DNA of 64,000 bases from Ignavibacteriota bacterium. GTDB taxonomy: Bacteria; Bacteroidota; Ignavibacteria; Ignavibacteriales; Melioribacteraceae. Below are positions 42,948-52,776 of the stretch, piece after piece; positions within the stretch are counted from its first letter, which is position 1; each line of letters starts with the position of its first letter. The notes under the pieces were generated by a model. That model was given only the letters and a program-made list of their open reading frames with translations, had not been told where the DNA came from and searched no databases. A program made the translations under genes and the position numbers. Location of the stretch: assembly GCA_002698995.1 (NCBI GenBank), contig PAAX01000013.1, forward strand, positions 53,921-117,920. Reading direction: 5' to 3'.

Positions 42948-45900
42948 ATGGAAAAATCTAACGAAAGAACATTTCAAGGAATACTTTGGCACCATGTAAA
43001 TAGTATTCTTAGTAATACTGATGAATATAATTTCAAAATAATTCTTCAAGAACAGAATATTGGTGTAGATGATAACCGATTTGCAGATGGTCTTTTGTAC
43101 TCAAAGTTAGATACCCATAAAAAAGTTTTATTTGAATTAAAGGATTCATCTTGGGATGCAACAGATGAAAAATTAGTTTATGATGCCATGATTAAGGCGT
43201 TCAATAAGGGCTTTGAGTATTTTGTTACCGGCACACCAAGACAGTTAGTTATTTATCAGACCTTTAAAGCAGATACTACTTTAAATGACAGAAAGTTAAA
43301 AATCTATGATATTTCTACTATTAGGAAAAATACTGAAATAACCACTACTACCTTTGAAAAACAAGCCATTCCTCAATTAAAAATTTTCTTGAAAGATTTG
43401 GATGATTTAGTACATGGTATAAGAACTATTCAATGGGATTCAATTGATAAGTTTTTCGTCAAGAAACTCTCTGCATACATCTTAGAAGGTTCTGTTGAAA
43501 TGGCTGAGATAATGTATGATGTTATTAATACAGATTCGGATTTTAAACGCAGCTTAAAGGGATATTTAGCAAATCAAGATATATTTAATATTTCCCTAAG
43601 ATTTGATGGTGAAGAAGTATATAAAATTTGTCAGTTAGCAAATTACTTGCTCTACTTAAAAATTATATTCTATTCATACTTACAAAGAGAAGTACCGGAA
43701 TTAAAACTAAAGCCTTTGGAAATTCCAGAGGATAAAGATAAACTAAATGCAGTTTTAAGAGAAAGATTTGATGATGTTCTTAAACATGATTTTGAATTAA
43801 TATTCAGCAAAAACATTCTTGATGATTTTGAATATGATAAAGAATATATACCGGTTCTTAAAAGAAACGTTGAACAAATAAGAGCACTTAATTTTACAGA
43901 CTTAAATGCCGATATTATCGGATCTATTTACAATACTCTTATTGATAACCAAGAGCAGCATCATCGCGGACAGCATTTTACTAATATTAACGAAGTAGAT
44001 ATTGTTAATGCATTTTGTATTAATGAAAATACCGAACTTGTGCTTGATAGCGGATGCGGTGCCGGAACTTTTTTAGTTAGAGCTTATCAGTTTCAAAAAT
44101 ATTTCCATAAAAAAATTACTCATGAACAGTTACTTGAAAGACTTTGGGGAATTGAGATTGCAACTTTTCCGGCTTTTCTTGCAATTATGAATCTTTCCTT
44201 ACTTAATATAAGAACAATAGACAATTACCCTGCTATTATTAGAGAAGATTTTTCTAAAATAAAAAGTACTTCTTCAACTAAATTAATTTTTACTAACCTA
44301 AGTCAACGTTTTGAAGTAACAGATTTTAGCGGTAAACTAAAAAAAGTTAAGCTTCCCGTTTTTGATGTTTGTGTTGGAAATCCCCCTTATATACGGCAGG
44401 AATTTATTGAACATAAACAAAGATGGATAGATTTGGCTTTATCCGAAAACGGACTTAAAAAGATAAATCAGCAAAGTGATTTGTATGTTTACTACTTGAT
44501 GCATACCGTTTCATTTCTAAAAGAAGGGGGAAGATTAGGTTATGTTATTTCAAGCAGTTGGCTTGATGTTTCTTTCGGTTCCGGTTTACAAAAATATCTT
44601 TTAGATAACTTTAAAATAATAGCCGTAATAGATAATCAAAAAATTAGAAGCTTTGAAACTGCATCTATAAATACGGTTATTCTTATTATAGAAAAATGTT
44701 CTGTAAGGGAAGAAAGAGAAAAGAATAAAGTAAAATTTGTTAGGATATTTAAAGAGTATGATGAACTTATAGGAAACAGCAGTGATAAAGATAGATTTGA
44801 AAACCTAAGCAAGTTTGTTTATAGAATTGAAAAAGCGAATAAGCTTATTAAAGATAAAGATTTATTTATTACTGTCCGCAACCAAAAGGAACTTGAAGAA
44901 GAAAGCACTTTTGAAGGCGAATACCAAAACGGAAACTGGGGAGCTAAGTATTTACGTTCTCCGCAAATCTATAATAAAATAATTGAGACTGCAGGGGATA
45001 AGTTAATTCCTCTTAGCAAAGTTTGCGAGGTAAAATATGGTATTAAAACTGGAGCTAATGAATTTTTTTATGTTATTGATGAAACAGAAAAAGCTAAAGA
45101 ATTAAATGACGATGATTTTTATGCCTACTTTGGACATAAAAAGGCTGCCTCTAAAATTAGCTGGGAAAAGTTTGGCTGGTATTATTCGGAAATGAGTAAT
45201 AAACATTACTTGCTTGAAAGGAGATTTTTTAAACCTCTTTTCAAAACTCAAAAAGAAGCTGTTAATCTGGAAGTTAATGTTGATAAATTAAAGTACTCGG
45301 TTCTTATTTGTAATGAAAGTAAAACTTATTTAAGAAAGCATAAAATAAAACTTCTAAATTATATTGAAGAAGCGGAAAGACCACCATACGAATTTCATTT
45401 ACGCCCAACTTGTGCTGCTCGTATTAAACCGGATGGAACACAAGATTGGTTTAACCTTGGTGAAGATTTATTTATTGGTGATTTTATTTTCCCTTCTAAA
45501 ATTCATGAAAAGTATGGACTAATTGATAATATTAAATCACAAGTATATACTGACAAAGTAAATTATAACATTAAGATTTCCGAGAGTTATAGAGAATTAT
45601 CAATTGAAGTTTTTTTAATAATGAATAGCACTTTATTTAGATTTTTACTGGAATTATTTGCACGTCAAATGGGCGAAGGTTTAACAGATATTGATGTGAA
45701 CGTTGTACAAAAGAACTTAATTATCAATCCAGATATCCTAAAGAAATACAAAGTTGAATTAAAAAGAATATATCATTCATTTAATTCGCGTCAACAAGAA
45801 ACTATTTATGAAGAAATTAAGAAAGAGGATAGAAATAAATTAGATGAAATTATATTTAAGTTAATTGGTCTTTCAAAAGGTGACTTGGAAGAATTTTACT

Positions 45901-46409
45901 ATGAAGCAACTGAATTCAGAAAAAGCAGAAATGAAAAAGCATCTTCAGTAAATAAAACTAAATCAAAACAGAAAATTGATTATGATTCTTCACTGAGATT
46001 AATTAAAGACCGTTTTGATGAAATAAAAAGTTATAACGAATTAATAAACGGAATTGATTGTACTGAGTTTACAATACCAAACTTGGAACCAAGTTTCCCT
46101 AAAGATTTATCTAAAACCGATGACAACATTTTTGCATCTTACGGTGTAAAATTTAAAAGCGGAAATAAAGAAATTATTGTTCCATTTGAGAATTATGGTC
46201 AAATAAGATTATTTCATTTCTTATATAAAAACTTCTCTTTGTTAAACCAAAAGCTTCAATTTCCTAAAGATGCCGATAATTGTGATTTAGTAGTTAAAAA
46301 AATGAGTACAGATTTTAATAAGTATTCATCATTAATAAAAAGTATGTTAAAAACTCATAGAAGTTCTGCAAATTACATTAGTATTTATAAGGATATTGTA
46401 TTCGGCTGA
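42948..46409 (+). CDS. Type IIG restriction-modification enzyme (Eco57I-like)
   Basis: A 1153-residue single-chain restriction and N6-adenine methyltransferase. The N-terminal PD-(D/E)xK-type nuclease is at about 41-65: DNRFADGLLY then KVLFELKD. The SAM-binding motif I is VLDSGCGAGTFLVRAY (about 363-378). The catalytic motif IV is GNPPYIRQ (about 477-484). A TaqI-like specificity domain follows at about 680-930 (LIPLSKVCEVKYGIKTGANE). It starts 12 nt after the toxin gene, forming one cassette with it. The recognition sequence cannot be predicted from sequence alone. Confidence 0.88.
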   Translation: MEKSNERTFQGILWHHVNSILSNTDEYNFKIILQEQNIGVDDNRFADGLLYSKLDTHKKVLFELKDSSWDATDEKLVYDAMIKAFNKGFEYFVTGTPRQLVIYQTFKADTTLNDRKLKIYDISTIRKNTEITTTTFEKQAIPQLKIFLKDLDDLVHGIRTIQWDSIDKFFVKKLSAYILEGSVEMAEIMYDVINTDSDFKRSLKGYLANQDIFNISLRFDGEEVYKICQLANYLLYLKIIFYSYLQREVPELKLKPLEIPEDKDKLNAVLRERFDDVLKHDFELIFSKNILDDFEYDKEYIPVLKRNVEQIRALNFTDLNADIIGSIYNTLIDNQEQHHRGQHFTNINEVDIVNAFCINENTELVLDSGCGAGTFLVRAYQFQKYFHKKITHEQLLERLWGIEIATFPAFLAIMNLSLLNIRTIDNYPAIIREDFSKIKSTSSTKLIFTNLSQRFEVTDFSGKLKKVKLPVFDVCVGNPPYIRQEFIEHKQRWIDLALSENGLKKINQQSDLYVYYLMHTVSFLKEGGRLGYVISSSWLDVSFGSGLQKYLLDNFKIIAVIDNQKIRSFETASINTVILIIEKCSVREEREKNKVKFVRIFKEYDELIGNSSDKDRFENLSKFVYRIEKANKLIKDKDLFITVRNQKELEEESTFEGEYQNGNWGAKYLRSPQIYNKIIETAGDKLIPLSKVCEVKYGIKTGANEFFYVIDETEKAKELNDDDFYAYFGHKKAASKISWEKFGWYYSEMSNKHYLLERRFFKPLFKTQKEAVNLEVNVDKLKYSVLICNESKTYLRKHKIKLLNYIEEAERPPYEFHLRPTCAARIKPDGTQDWFNLGEDLFIGDFIFPSKIHEKYGLIDNIKSQVYTDKVNYNIKISESYRELSIEVFLIMNSTLFRFLLELFARQMGEGLTDIDVNVVQKNLIINPDILKKYKVELKRIYHSFNSRQQETIYEEIKKEDRNKLDEIIFKLIGLSKGDLEEFYYEATEFRKSRNEKASSVNKTKSKQKIDYDSSLRLIKDRFDEIKSYNELINGIDCTEFTIPNLEPSFPKDLSKTDDNIFASYGVKFKSGNKEIIVPFENYGQIRLFHFLYKNFSLLNQKLQFPKDADNCDLVVKKMSTDFNKYSSLIKSMLKTHRSSANYISIYKDIVFG

Positions 46410-46426
46410 TTAAAAAGAGAACTCTT

Positions 46427-49400
46427 TCACTCAAACATGTCATTTATCAATTTTTCTACTTGGACTAGGGTAAATGGTTTTCCAAGTACAAAAGAAACTC
46501 CATGAGATTCTTTCTCTTTTTGGTCTATTAAATCCCCCCAGCCGGTTAAAACTGCAATTTTAATTTTACTGCCGTAATTTTCTCTTATTTTATCGGCAAG
46601 TTCCCAGCCGTTCATATTTGGCATTCCTATATCGGTTATTACTAGATCATAATTTCCGTTGTTAAGTTTTGTCAGGGCATCTTCACCACTTCCAACAATT
46701 TCACCTTCGCAGCCAATTACTTCCAGCAATTCTTTAGCTACCTCTCTAATCTGAGGATCATCATCAACCCAAAGGAGTTTAACTGATTTCTTTTCGTTTA
46801 CCGCTTTCACATCATCATTTTCAGTTTTTTCATTATTACTGCTTGCCGGAAGAATGATTTGAATTTCCGTCCCTTTTCCCGGTTCACTTCTAAGTATTTC
46901 GATTTTGCCGTTATGTTCTTTAATAATGCTGTAAGCATTTACCATTCCCATTCCTCTGCCGGTTTCAAATCCTTTTGTAGAAAAGAAGGGTTGAAATACT
47001 CTTGATTTTGTCTCATCGTCCATACCTATTCCGGTATCGCTGCATTTTAGATAAATGTTTTTACCGCTGCTCCATGTTTCAATTCTAATTTCTCCCCCTT
47101 GAGGCATGGCTTCAATTCCATTCTTAACTAAGTTATATAGAGCCGATCTTAGTTCACCTTCATTTCCAAGCAGCTTTGGAATTTGAGAAAATTTTGTTTC
47201 AAAGTTTATTACAATCCCCTCTTTTTGAACTTTATCTTTCCATAGGGGACGGGTTTGGTAAATTACATCTTCTGCTATTCTATTTAAATCTACTAAAGTA
47301 TGTTCATTCTTTGATTTTGATTTTCCCGCAAATCTTTGAAGCAGCTGTACTCTTACTGCAGCATCATTAACAGAATTTTTAATCGTATTAAGATATTTTT
47401 CAACCGATTTATTTTGTTCTGATCTAATTAAAGCTAGTTCCACATTGCCGGATATTGACTGTAAAGCATTGTTAAAATCATGCGCGATTGCGGATGACAT
47501 TTCTCCTACTGCACTTAATCTTTGTGATTCAATTAAAGCTTCCTGTATATTCTTCTGTTCGGTAAAATCATAAATCATAGCGAGCATTACTTCTTTTCCG
47601 CCGTAGGTAATTTTTTCTGCAGACCAAAGAGCATCTCTCTTTTCCCCCGATTTAGTAACAAACTTGACTGGATAATTTTTGAAATGTCCTTCCTTTTTTA
47701 AAATATTAATCGCCTTATCTCTATCGGATGGATGTTCCCAAATTTTTAATTCTTTGGAAGTTTGAGTAATATTTTCTTCATAAGAATAACCAAGCATTTT
47801 AATCCATTGCTCGTTAACATCAATAAACTTTCCGGTTTCAATTTCTAAAACTACGTGGGGTGCAGGACTTGACTTGAAAGCTCTTGAAAATCTTTCTTCA
47901 CTTTCCTTGAGTGCAATTTCTGCTTTCTTTCTTTCGGTTATATCTCTGATTATATAAACCATTCCAACCGGTTTATTTTCCGCATCAAATATTACATCAC
48001 CGTTCACTTCACAATCAAATTGGTATTTGTCTTCAAACTGTAGAAGATATTCCACAACTCCAAGCGGTTTCTCAAACATTAGTTTTGTGTTTTCAATTGC
48101 CCGCGGCAAATCTTTTTCAGCAACAAATGAAAGGATATTTTTTCCTAATAAATCTTCTTTCTTAACAAATTTTAAATTTTCAAAAGTAATTTCATTAACA
48201 AAAATTATATCTCCGTTTAGATTTGTTCTAACTATCAGATCGGGAACCGTCATAACTAATTTTCTGAATAGTTCTTCACTTTCACGCAAAGCTACTTCAA
48301 TTTCTTTTTGTTTACTTATATCTATAAATGAACCGATAATCTTTTTAGTATTTCCAAATTCATCTCTTTCAAAAGCTTGATCATAAGAAAGAAGCCAAAT
48401 CCATTCTTCTGATTTAGTTCTAAACCTATATTCAATTGTAAAAGTATCCTCTTTTTTTTCCTCTATAATAGATTGGAAATGATTTAAAACTTTTGGGAAA
48501 TCTTCCGGATGAAAAAGATCAAAAAATTTCTCTCCCATTTGGTTTAACTCTTCAACAGACCAGCCGGTAAATTTAGTATGAGCATGATTTATATAATCAT
48601 ATTTGTAAGTTTGTACATCAAAAATATACATCCCGCTCAATGTAGATGAGAGAATCTTTGATTTCTGTTCTTCACTCTCTTTTAATTTTTCTTCTGCAAT
48701 TTTCTTATCGGTAATATCTTTACATAATCCTTCGTTAAAAATTACTTTTCCGTTTTCATCTTTAACAAACCGGGAAAATTCTTCCAGCCAAATTATTGAA
48801 CCATCTTTTCTCTTTAATCTAAATGTTTCTTCCCGTTCAATAAAATCGGGATTACTCTTTGTAAGTTCTTCCCTTTCTTCGGGACTCACATAAACATCTT
48901 CCGGAATGTATAAGGATTTTAATTCTTCCAAAGTATCATAACCAAGAAGTTTAATGTAAGCCGGATTTGCATCAATATATTTTCCTTCTGGGGTTGATCT
49001 ATAAAATCCAGTGGGCATTGTTTCAAATAGATTTCTAATTATTTCTTCGCTTCGCTTTAAATTATTCTCTATTTCTATTCTTTCATTTATTTCGTTTGCT
49101 AATTTAATTGTCCGTTCATTTACAAGCTCTTCTAAATGCTCATGATATTTTTTAAGTTCAGCTTCATTTGTTTTTAATGAAGCTTCAACTTCTTCTCTTA
49201 ATTTTATATTTTCATTAAGTGATTTATTATGCTTTTTAAGTCTTGAATAAAGAATGAAAATTACAATTGCCGAACCGGTAATAAGGAACATCAATCCAAA
49301 AACAAAGTAGTTGATAATTTTATTGAAATCATTTTTGGATGTTATATAATCTAATTCTTTTTCCCTTAGATCAAGCTGCTGTTGTATTTCTAATTCAGCA

Positions 49401-50557
49401 ATTTGCTTTTTGCTTTCCGATGTAAGAATTGAATCTTTTAACTCAGTTGCTTTTAAATAAATTTCGAAAGCTTTTTTATCATTATTCAACAGTTTATATG
49501 CTTTAGAAAGAGAAAACAAATATTCTTTTCTTTCAAGATTTTCTCCTACTGATAAGAGTAAAGCATTTGATCTTTCCAAATAACTTACTGCTTTAGATAA
49601 CAAAAAATCTTGATTTCTATTGAATTGTTTGTGAGTTTTATCTTCAACCTGTTTTAAGAATAACTTTCCGATATTCCCGGTTTGTAAAGCAATTCCCTCT
49701 TTATCATTTATTTGTATTGATATGTTAAGTGCTTCATTAAATCTTGCATAGGCTTTTTCATATTCTGAAAAGGCTGTAAAAACCAAACCGCTGTTTCCTA
49801 AAAAAATTGATTTGCTGTATATATCACCTACTTCTTCAAAAATATTTAATGCTTCTTCATAATTTTCTAATGATTTTGAATAATCCTTTAATTCAAAATA
49901 AGTCAGACCAATATTTCCAATTTGAATAGCATAATTATGTCTATCGTTAAGTTCTTCATAAACCTCTTTTGAATAGTTGAAATGCTCAAGTGCAAGTTGA
50001 TATTCCTTAAGATTGCTTTGGATAATCCCCATATAACTGAGATTTTTTGCAATCCCTTCCTTATCATTTATTTTTCTATTGATAGATAAAGCATTATAAA
50101 AATATTGATACGATATAGAAAGTTTTGATGAATTGAAATAAGAAATACCAATTTGACTTAGACTATGAGCAATTCCTCTCTGATCATTAATCGATTGAAA
50201 AATCTCTAAAGCTTTTTTATGATTTGTAATTGAGCTTTCAACTAAACCTTTAAATCTGAGTGATTCCCCAATATTGTTAAATGCTTCTCCTTTTCCCTTT
50301 TCCCAATTAAGTGAAGAAGCCAAATTTAATGCGGCTTTTCCGTATGAAATGCTGCTGTCTGCATTAATAACAACCAAATGCCATGATATTTCATTTAACA
50401 GCTTTACTTTGTTTGTATCATTATTAATCCGGCTTTGAAGAATAATTAGACTGTCAACTTTCTCTGAAAAGCGATATGGTTTATATTCTGCTTTTATATT
50501 TAAAGAAAAGAAAAAGCAAAAAATAATCAGAATTATTCGCTGAATATGATCGTTCAT
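46427..50557 (-). CDS. TPR-PAS hybrid sensor histidine kinase
   Basis: A 1376-residue sensor. It has a signal peptide (1-22), a periplasmic TPR array (about 50-400, repeats such as GNIGLTYFELKDYSKSLENY) and one membrane helix (416-440). A coiled coil leads to four PAS domains (about 499-620, 625-755, 757-885, 886-1005). HisKA has His at about 1022 in AIAHDFNNALQ, and HATPase_c has GTGxGM-like GRGMGMVNAYSI (about 1125-1235). A C-terminal receiver has the Asp in LVITDIGMPNMNG. It converges on the restriction gene with only 17 nt between stops. Output is unknown; the stand-alone receiver may feed a phosphorelay. Confidence 0.88.
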   Translation of the reverse strand: MNDHIQRIILIIFCFFFSLNIKAEYKPYRFSEKVDSLIILQSRINNDTNKVKLLNEISWHLVVINADSSISYGKAALNLASSLNWEKGKGEAFNNIGESLRFKGLVESSITNHKKALEIFQSINDQRGIAHSLSQIGISYFNSSKLSISYQYFYNALSINRKINDKEGIAKNLSYMGIIQSNLKEYQLALEHFNYSKEVYEELNDRHNYAIQIGNIGLTYFELKDYSKSLENYEEALNIFEEVGDIYSKSIFLGNSGLVFTAFSEYEKAYARFNEALNISIQINDKEGIALQTGNIGKLFLKQVEDKTHKQFNRNQDFLLSKAVSYLERSNALLLSVGENLERKEYLFSLSKAYKLLNNDKKAFEIYLKATELKDSILTSESKKQIAELEIQQQLDLREKELDYITSKNDFNKIINYFVFGLMFLITGSAIVIFILYSRLKKHNKSLNENIKLREEVEASLKTNEAELKKYHEHLEELVNERTIKLANEINERIEIENNLKRSEEIIRNLFETMPTGFYRSTPEGKYIDANPAYIKLLGYDTLEELKSLYIPEDVYVSPEEREELTKSNPDFIEREETFRLKRKDGSIIWLEEFSRFVKDENGKVIFNEGLCKDITDKKIAEEKLKESEEQKSKILSSTLSGMYIFDVQTYKYDYINHAHTKFTGWSVEELNQMGEKFFDLFHPEDFPKVLNHFQSIIEEKKEDTFTIEYRFRTKSEEWIWLLSYDQAFERDEFGNTKKIIGSFIDISKQKEIEVALRESEELFRKLVMTVPDLIVRTNLNGDIIFVNEITFENLKFVKKEDLLGKNILSFVAEKDLPRAIENTKLMFEKPLGVVEYLLQFEDKYQFDCEVNGDVIFDAENKPVGMVYIIRDITERKKAEIALKESEERFSRAFKSSPAPHVVLEIETGKFIDVNEQWIKMLGYSYEENITQTSKELKIWEHPSDRDKAINILKKEGHFKNYPVKFVTKSGEKRDALWSAEKITYGGKEVMLAMIYDFTEQKNIQEALIESQRLSAVGEMSSAIAHDFNNALQSISGNVELALIRSEQNKSVEKYLNTIKNSVNDAAVRVQLLQRFAGKSKSKNEHTLVDLNRIAEDVIYQTRPLWKDKVQKEGIVINFETKFSQIPKLLGNEGELRSALYNLVKNGIEAMPQGGEIRIETWSSGKNIYLKCSDTGIGMDDETKSRVFQPFFSTKGFETGRGMGMVNAYSIIKEHNGKIEILRSEPGKGTEIQIILPASSNNEKTENDDVKAVNEKKSVKLLWVDDDPQIREVAKELLEVIGCEGEIVGSGEDALTKLNNGNYDLVITDIGMPNMNGWELADKIRENYGSKIKIAVLTGWGDLIDQKEKESHGVSFVLGKPFTLVQVEKLINDMFE

Positions 50558-50818
50558 ATATTCTTCTAAAGATGAATTAATCTTTTAATTTGATACAACA
50601 AATATAGAATTTCCTATTTCAGATTATCGAATAAATTTTTGGAATTTATAGATGAAAATCAGATTACAAATATCGGAACTAGCGTAAATTTTAGATTTTA
50701 ATGAAGATTAAATGGTGAATCTTTAATATTGTAATAGGATTTCTAATCCGGTAATTAAAATTAAAGAGTTATATTTGATTCTTTAAAAATCATTTTGAAT
50801 TAAAAGAGAGGAATTAAG

Positions 50819-51022
50819 ATGCCTTATGTAAATATACAAATAACAAAAGGAGCAACAAGAGAACAAAAAGCTGAATTGGTTAAAGATGTTACGGATTCAT
50901 TAGTTCGGGTACTTGGTAAAAAACCGGAACATACTCATGTTGTTATTCAAGAAATTGCTGAAGAGGACTGGGGATTTTCAGGACTCCTTACAGATGAATG
51001 GAAAAAAACTCAAGTTAAGTAA
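50819..51022 (+). CDS. 4-oxalocrotonate tautomerase-family protein
   Basis: A 67-residue tautomerase with the catalytic Pro directly after the start Met (MPYVNIQITKGATREQKAEL). The family forms hexamers and ketonises enol dicarboxylates; the real substrate is unknown. A GAGAGG site precedes the ATG by 7-8 nt. It stands alone between two divergently and convergently arranged genes, with no aromatic degradation genes nearby. Confidence 0.9.
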   Translation: MPYVNIQITKGATREQKAELVKDVTDSLVRVLGKKPEHTHVVIQEIAEEDWGFSGLLTDEWKKTQVK

Positions 51023-51117
51023 TCATCATTTATTTTTTATGAATTTATGTCACGCACAAAAGTCGGCGTAAATACTTTTTTTTATCTGAAAAGTATTTAA
51101 TCGTCTAAGTGTAAGAA

Positions 51118-51984
51118 TTATAATTTTAACATCTTCATAACCAGAAAAATTACCAACCCAAATGTAGAACCAATATAAAGAAGACGTATAAATTTTCTTC
51201 CTTCTGAATTTTGCTGAGATTTTATGAGTTTAATAGTTGAGTAAAGAATAAATAAATCCATAATTCCAATTGGAATTAAGTAAATAAAAGAGAACCATCC
51301 CAGAAAAAATGGAACCGGTGACAATAACAAAACGATAGAAAAAATAATACTGCTGGTTTTAACTGCTTTTACTCTGCCGTATTTTATTGCAATTGATTTG
51401 GAATTAATAAGTTTATCTCCTTCAATATCCATTGCATCGGCTGCAATTTCTTCTCCCAGATCAATAAGTGCGGCAATTAAAGCAAAAAATATTACTGTTT
51501 TATTAAATGGTTCTCCCACAGAAATACCGCCGAAGATAAAAGTCATACCAACAGAAATAATTACCATTAAATTTCCAAGCAATCCGCTTTTCTTAAAAAA
51601 TCTGTTATAGAGATTACCAATAATCAAAAGGAAAATAATTGTTGCAAAAGCAATAATGCTTATCAAATAACTAAAATACAAACCGAAAAAAATCAGCAAT
51701 ACAGTTAAGAGGAGAGATTCTTTTTTTGATACAATCCCGGAAGGAATTGGTCTTTGCGGCGCATTAATAATGTCTGTTTCTAAATCCAAATAATCATTAA
51801 GAACTAATATTGAAGCTGAAATTGTGAATACGGAAAAAAAAGCTAAAAGACTCAAAGTAAATGGAGCAAAAAATCCCAATGCAAATAACTGCCCAAGAAT
51901 TACACAAATGCCCGCAGCAAAAGGAAGTTCAAATCTCATTAGCTCAAAAAGACCTTTTAATTTCAGCATCATATCATCACTCAC
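51118..51984 (-). CDS. UbiA-family prenyltransferase
   Basis: A 288-residue multi-spanning membrane enzyme. It has eight to nine hydrophobic segments and the two Asp motifs that bind Mg-prenyl diphosphate: NDYLDLETDI (about 62-71) and DLGEEIAADAMDIEGD (about 175-190). UbiA enzymes join isoprenoid chains to quinone, haem or glycerol-phosphate acceptors. The sequence recalls the geranylgeranylglycerol-phosphate type, but the acceptor cannot be fixed. The frame starts with GTG at 51984; the ATGs at codons 5 and 6 are alternatives. Confidence 0.85.
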   Translation of the reverse strand: MSDDMMLKLKGLFELMRFELPFAAGICVILGQLFALGFFAPFTLSLLAFFSVFTISASILVLNDYLDLETDIINAPQRPIPSGIVSKKESLLLTVLLIFFGLYFSYLISIIAFATIIFLLIIGNLYNRFFKKSGLLGNLMVIISVGMTFIFGGISVGEPFNKTVIFFALIAALIDLGEEIAADAMDIEGDKLINSKSIAIKYGRVKAVKTSSIIFSIVLLLSPVPFFLGWFSFIYLIPIGIMDLFILYSTIKLIKSQQNSEGRKFIRLLYIGSTFGLVIFLVMKMLKL

Positions 51985-52318
51985 TTTTTAATGTTTAATT
52001 GAACTTCTTCGGTTGCTATTCAATTGGAAAAACTTATAAATGAAAGATAATCTATTGACGGCAGTTTAGTTGGAATTATTATAAACAGCACATGGAATGT
52101 TAATTATGGGTGTTAAGTTTAAAGGATTATTTAAAAATAAAGTTTGGATTCAATCTATTATTAGCCTATCTTTGATTGTGTAAAGCAGTAAGATTTAAAA
52201 AGTAGATCCGCAGTTTGTGATTTTGTAGAAGTAGAAGTAATTCGAAAATCCTAGTACAATTTTAAAGCCCTGCCTATTACAACAAACATTTTATAATTTA
52301 TTTAAAGGAGCATCTGTT
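51985..52318. other. Divergent intergenic region between UbiA and cold-shock genes
   Basis: These 334 bases contain no convincing frame. The last about 70 nt form the AT-rich leader of the cold-shock gene, ending in AAAGGAG 8 nt before its ATG. A GTACAATTTTAAAGCC stretch (about 52253-52269) resembles the putative promoter box before the Panacea gene. No cold-box motif could be recognised with confidence. Confidence 0.4.
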
Positions 52319-52531
52319 ATGGCAGAGCGCAAACAAGGATCAGTAAAATGGTTCAACAGCACAAAAGGTTTTGGTTTCATTCAACAAGCAAGTGGTGACG
52401 ATGTATTTGTTCACTTCAAATCAATAGTTGGCGACGGTTATAAAACTTTAGAAGAAAATGATAAAGTTGAATATACTGTTTCTAATGGAGCTAAAGGTCT
52501 TCAAGCATCTGATGTTAGAGTTATAAGATAA
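52319..52531 (+). CDS. Cold-shock protein (CspA family)
   Basis: A 70-residue single OB-fold RNA chaperone. It has both RNA-binding words: KGFGFIQQ (about 16-23) and DVFVHFKS (about 28-35), and begins [15 protein letters not shown]. It melts RNA secondary structure at low temperature or in growth transitions. A clear AAAGGAG ribosome-binding site precedes it and a strong terminator follows. Confidence 0.96.
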   Translation: MAERKQGSVKWFNSTKGFGFIQQASGDDVFVHFKSIVGDGYKTLEENDKVEYTVSNGAKGLQASDVRVIR

Positions 52532-52554
52532 TTCTTAATAAATAGTATGTTTAT

Positions 52555-52592
52555 AAAGCCTCTCAGGTTTATCCCGAGAGGCTTTTTTATTT
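52555..52592 (+). terminator. Rho-independent terminator of the cold-shock gene
   Basis: GCCTCTCAGG (52558-52567) pairs with CCCGAGAGGC (52573-52582), one G-U pair, around a TTTAT loop, then TTTTTTATTTT. It lies 26 nt after the stop. Confidence 0.93.
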
Positions 52593-52776
52593 TATAAGCT
52601 ATCTGTTGTTCAATGCTACTCCCTTTTTCAAGAGAATCTTGTTCTATTTTTTTATATGTTGTGCCATCTTAAACAATTTCAAAAAATCATTTTTTATTAT
52701 TTTACCATTTCTTAACAAACAATTTTTGTAACTCTAAGACTATCTTTAAAATTTAGTTGAAGAACGGAATACTATT

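Noticed and set aside
46414..46427. Small AAAGAG/CTCTTT hairpin as shared terminator between convergent stops
   Set aside because: Stem is too short and the loop too tight to be convincing.
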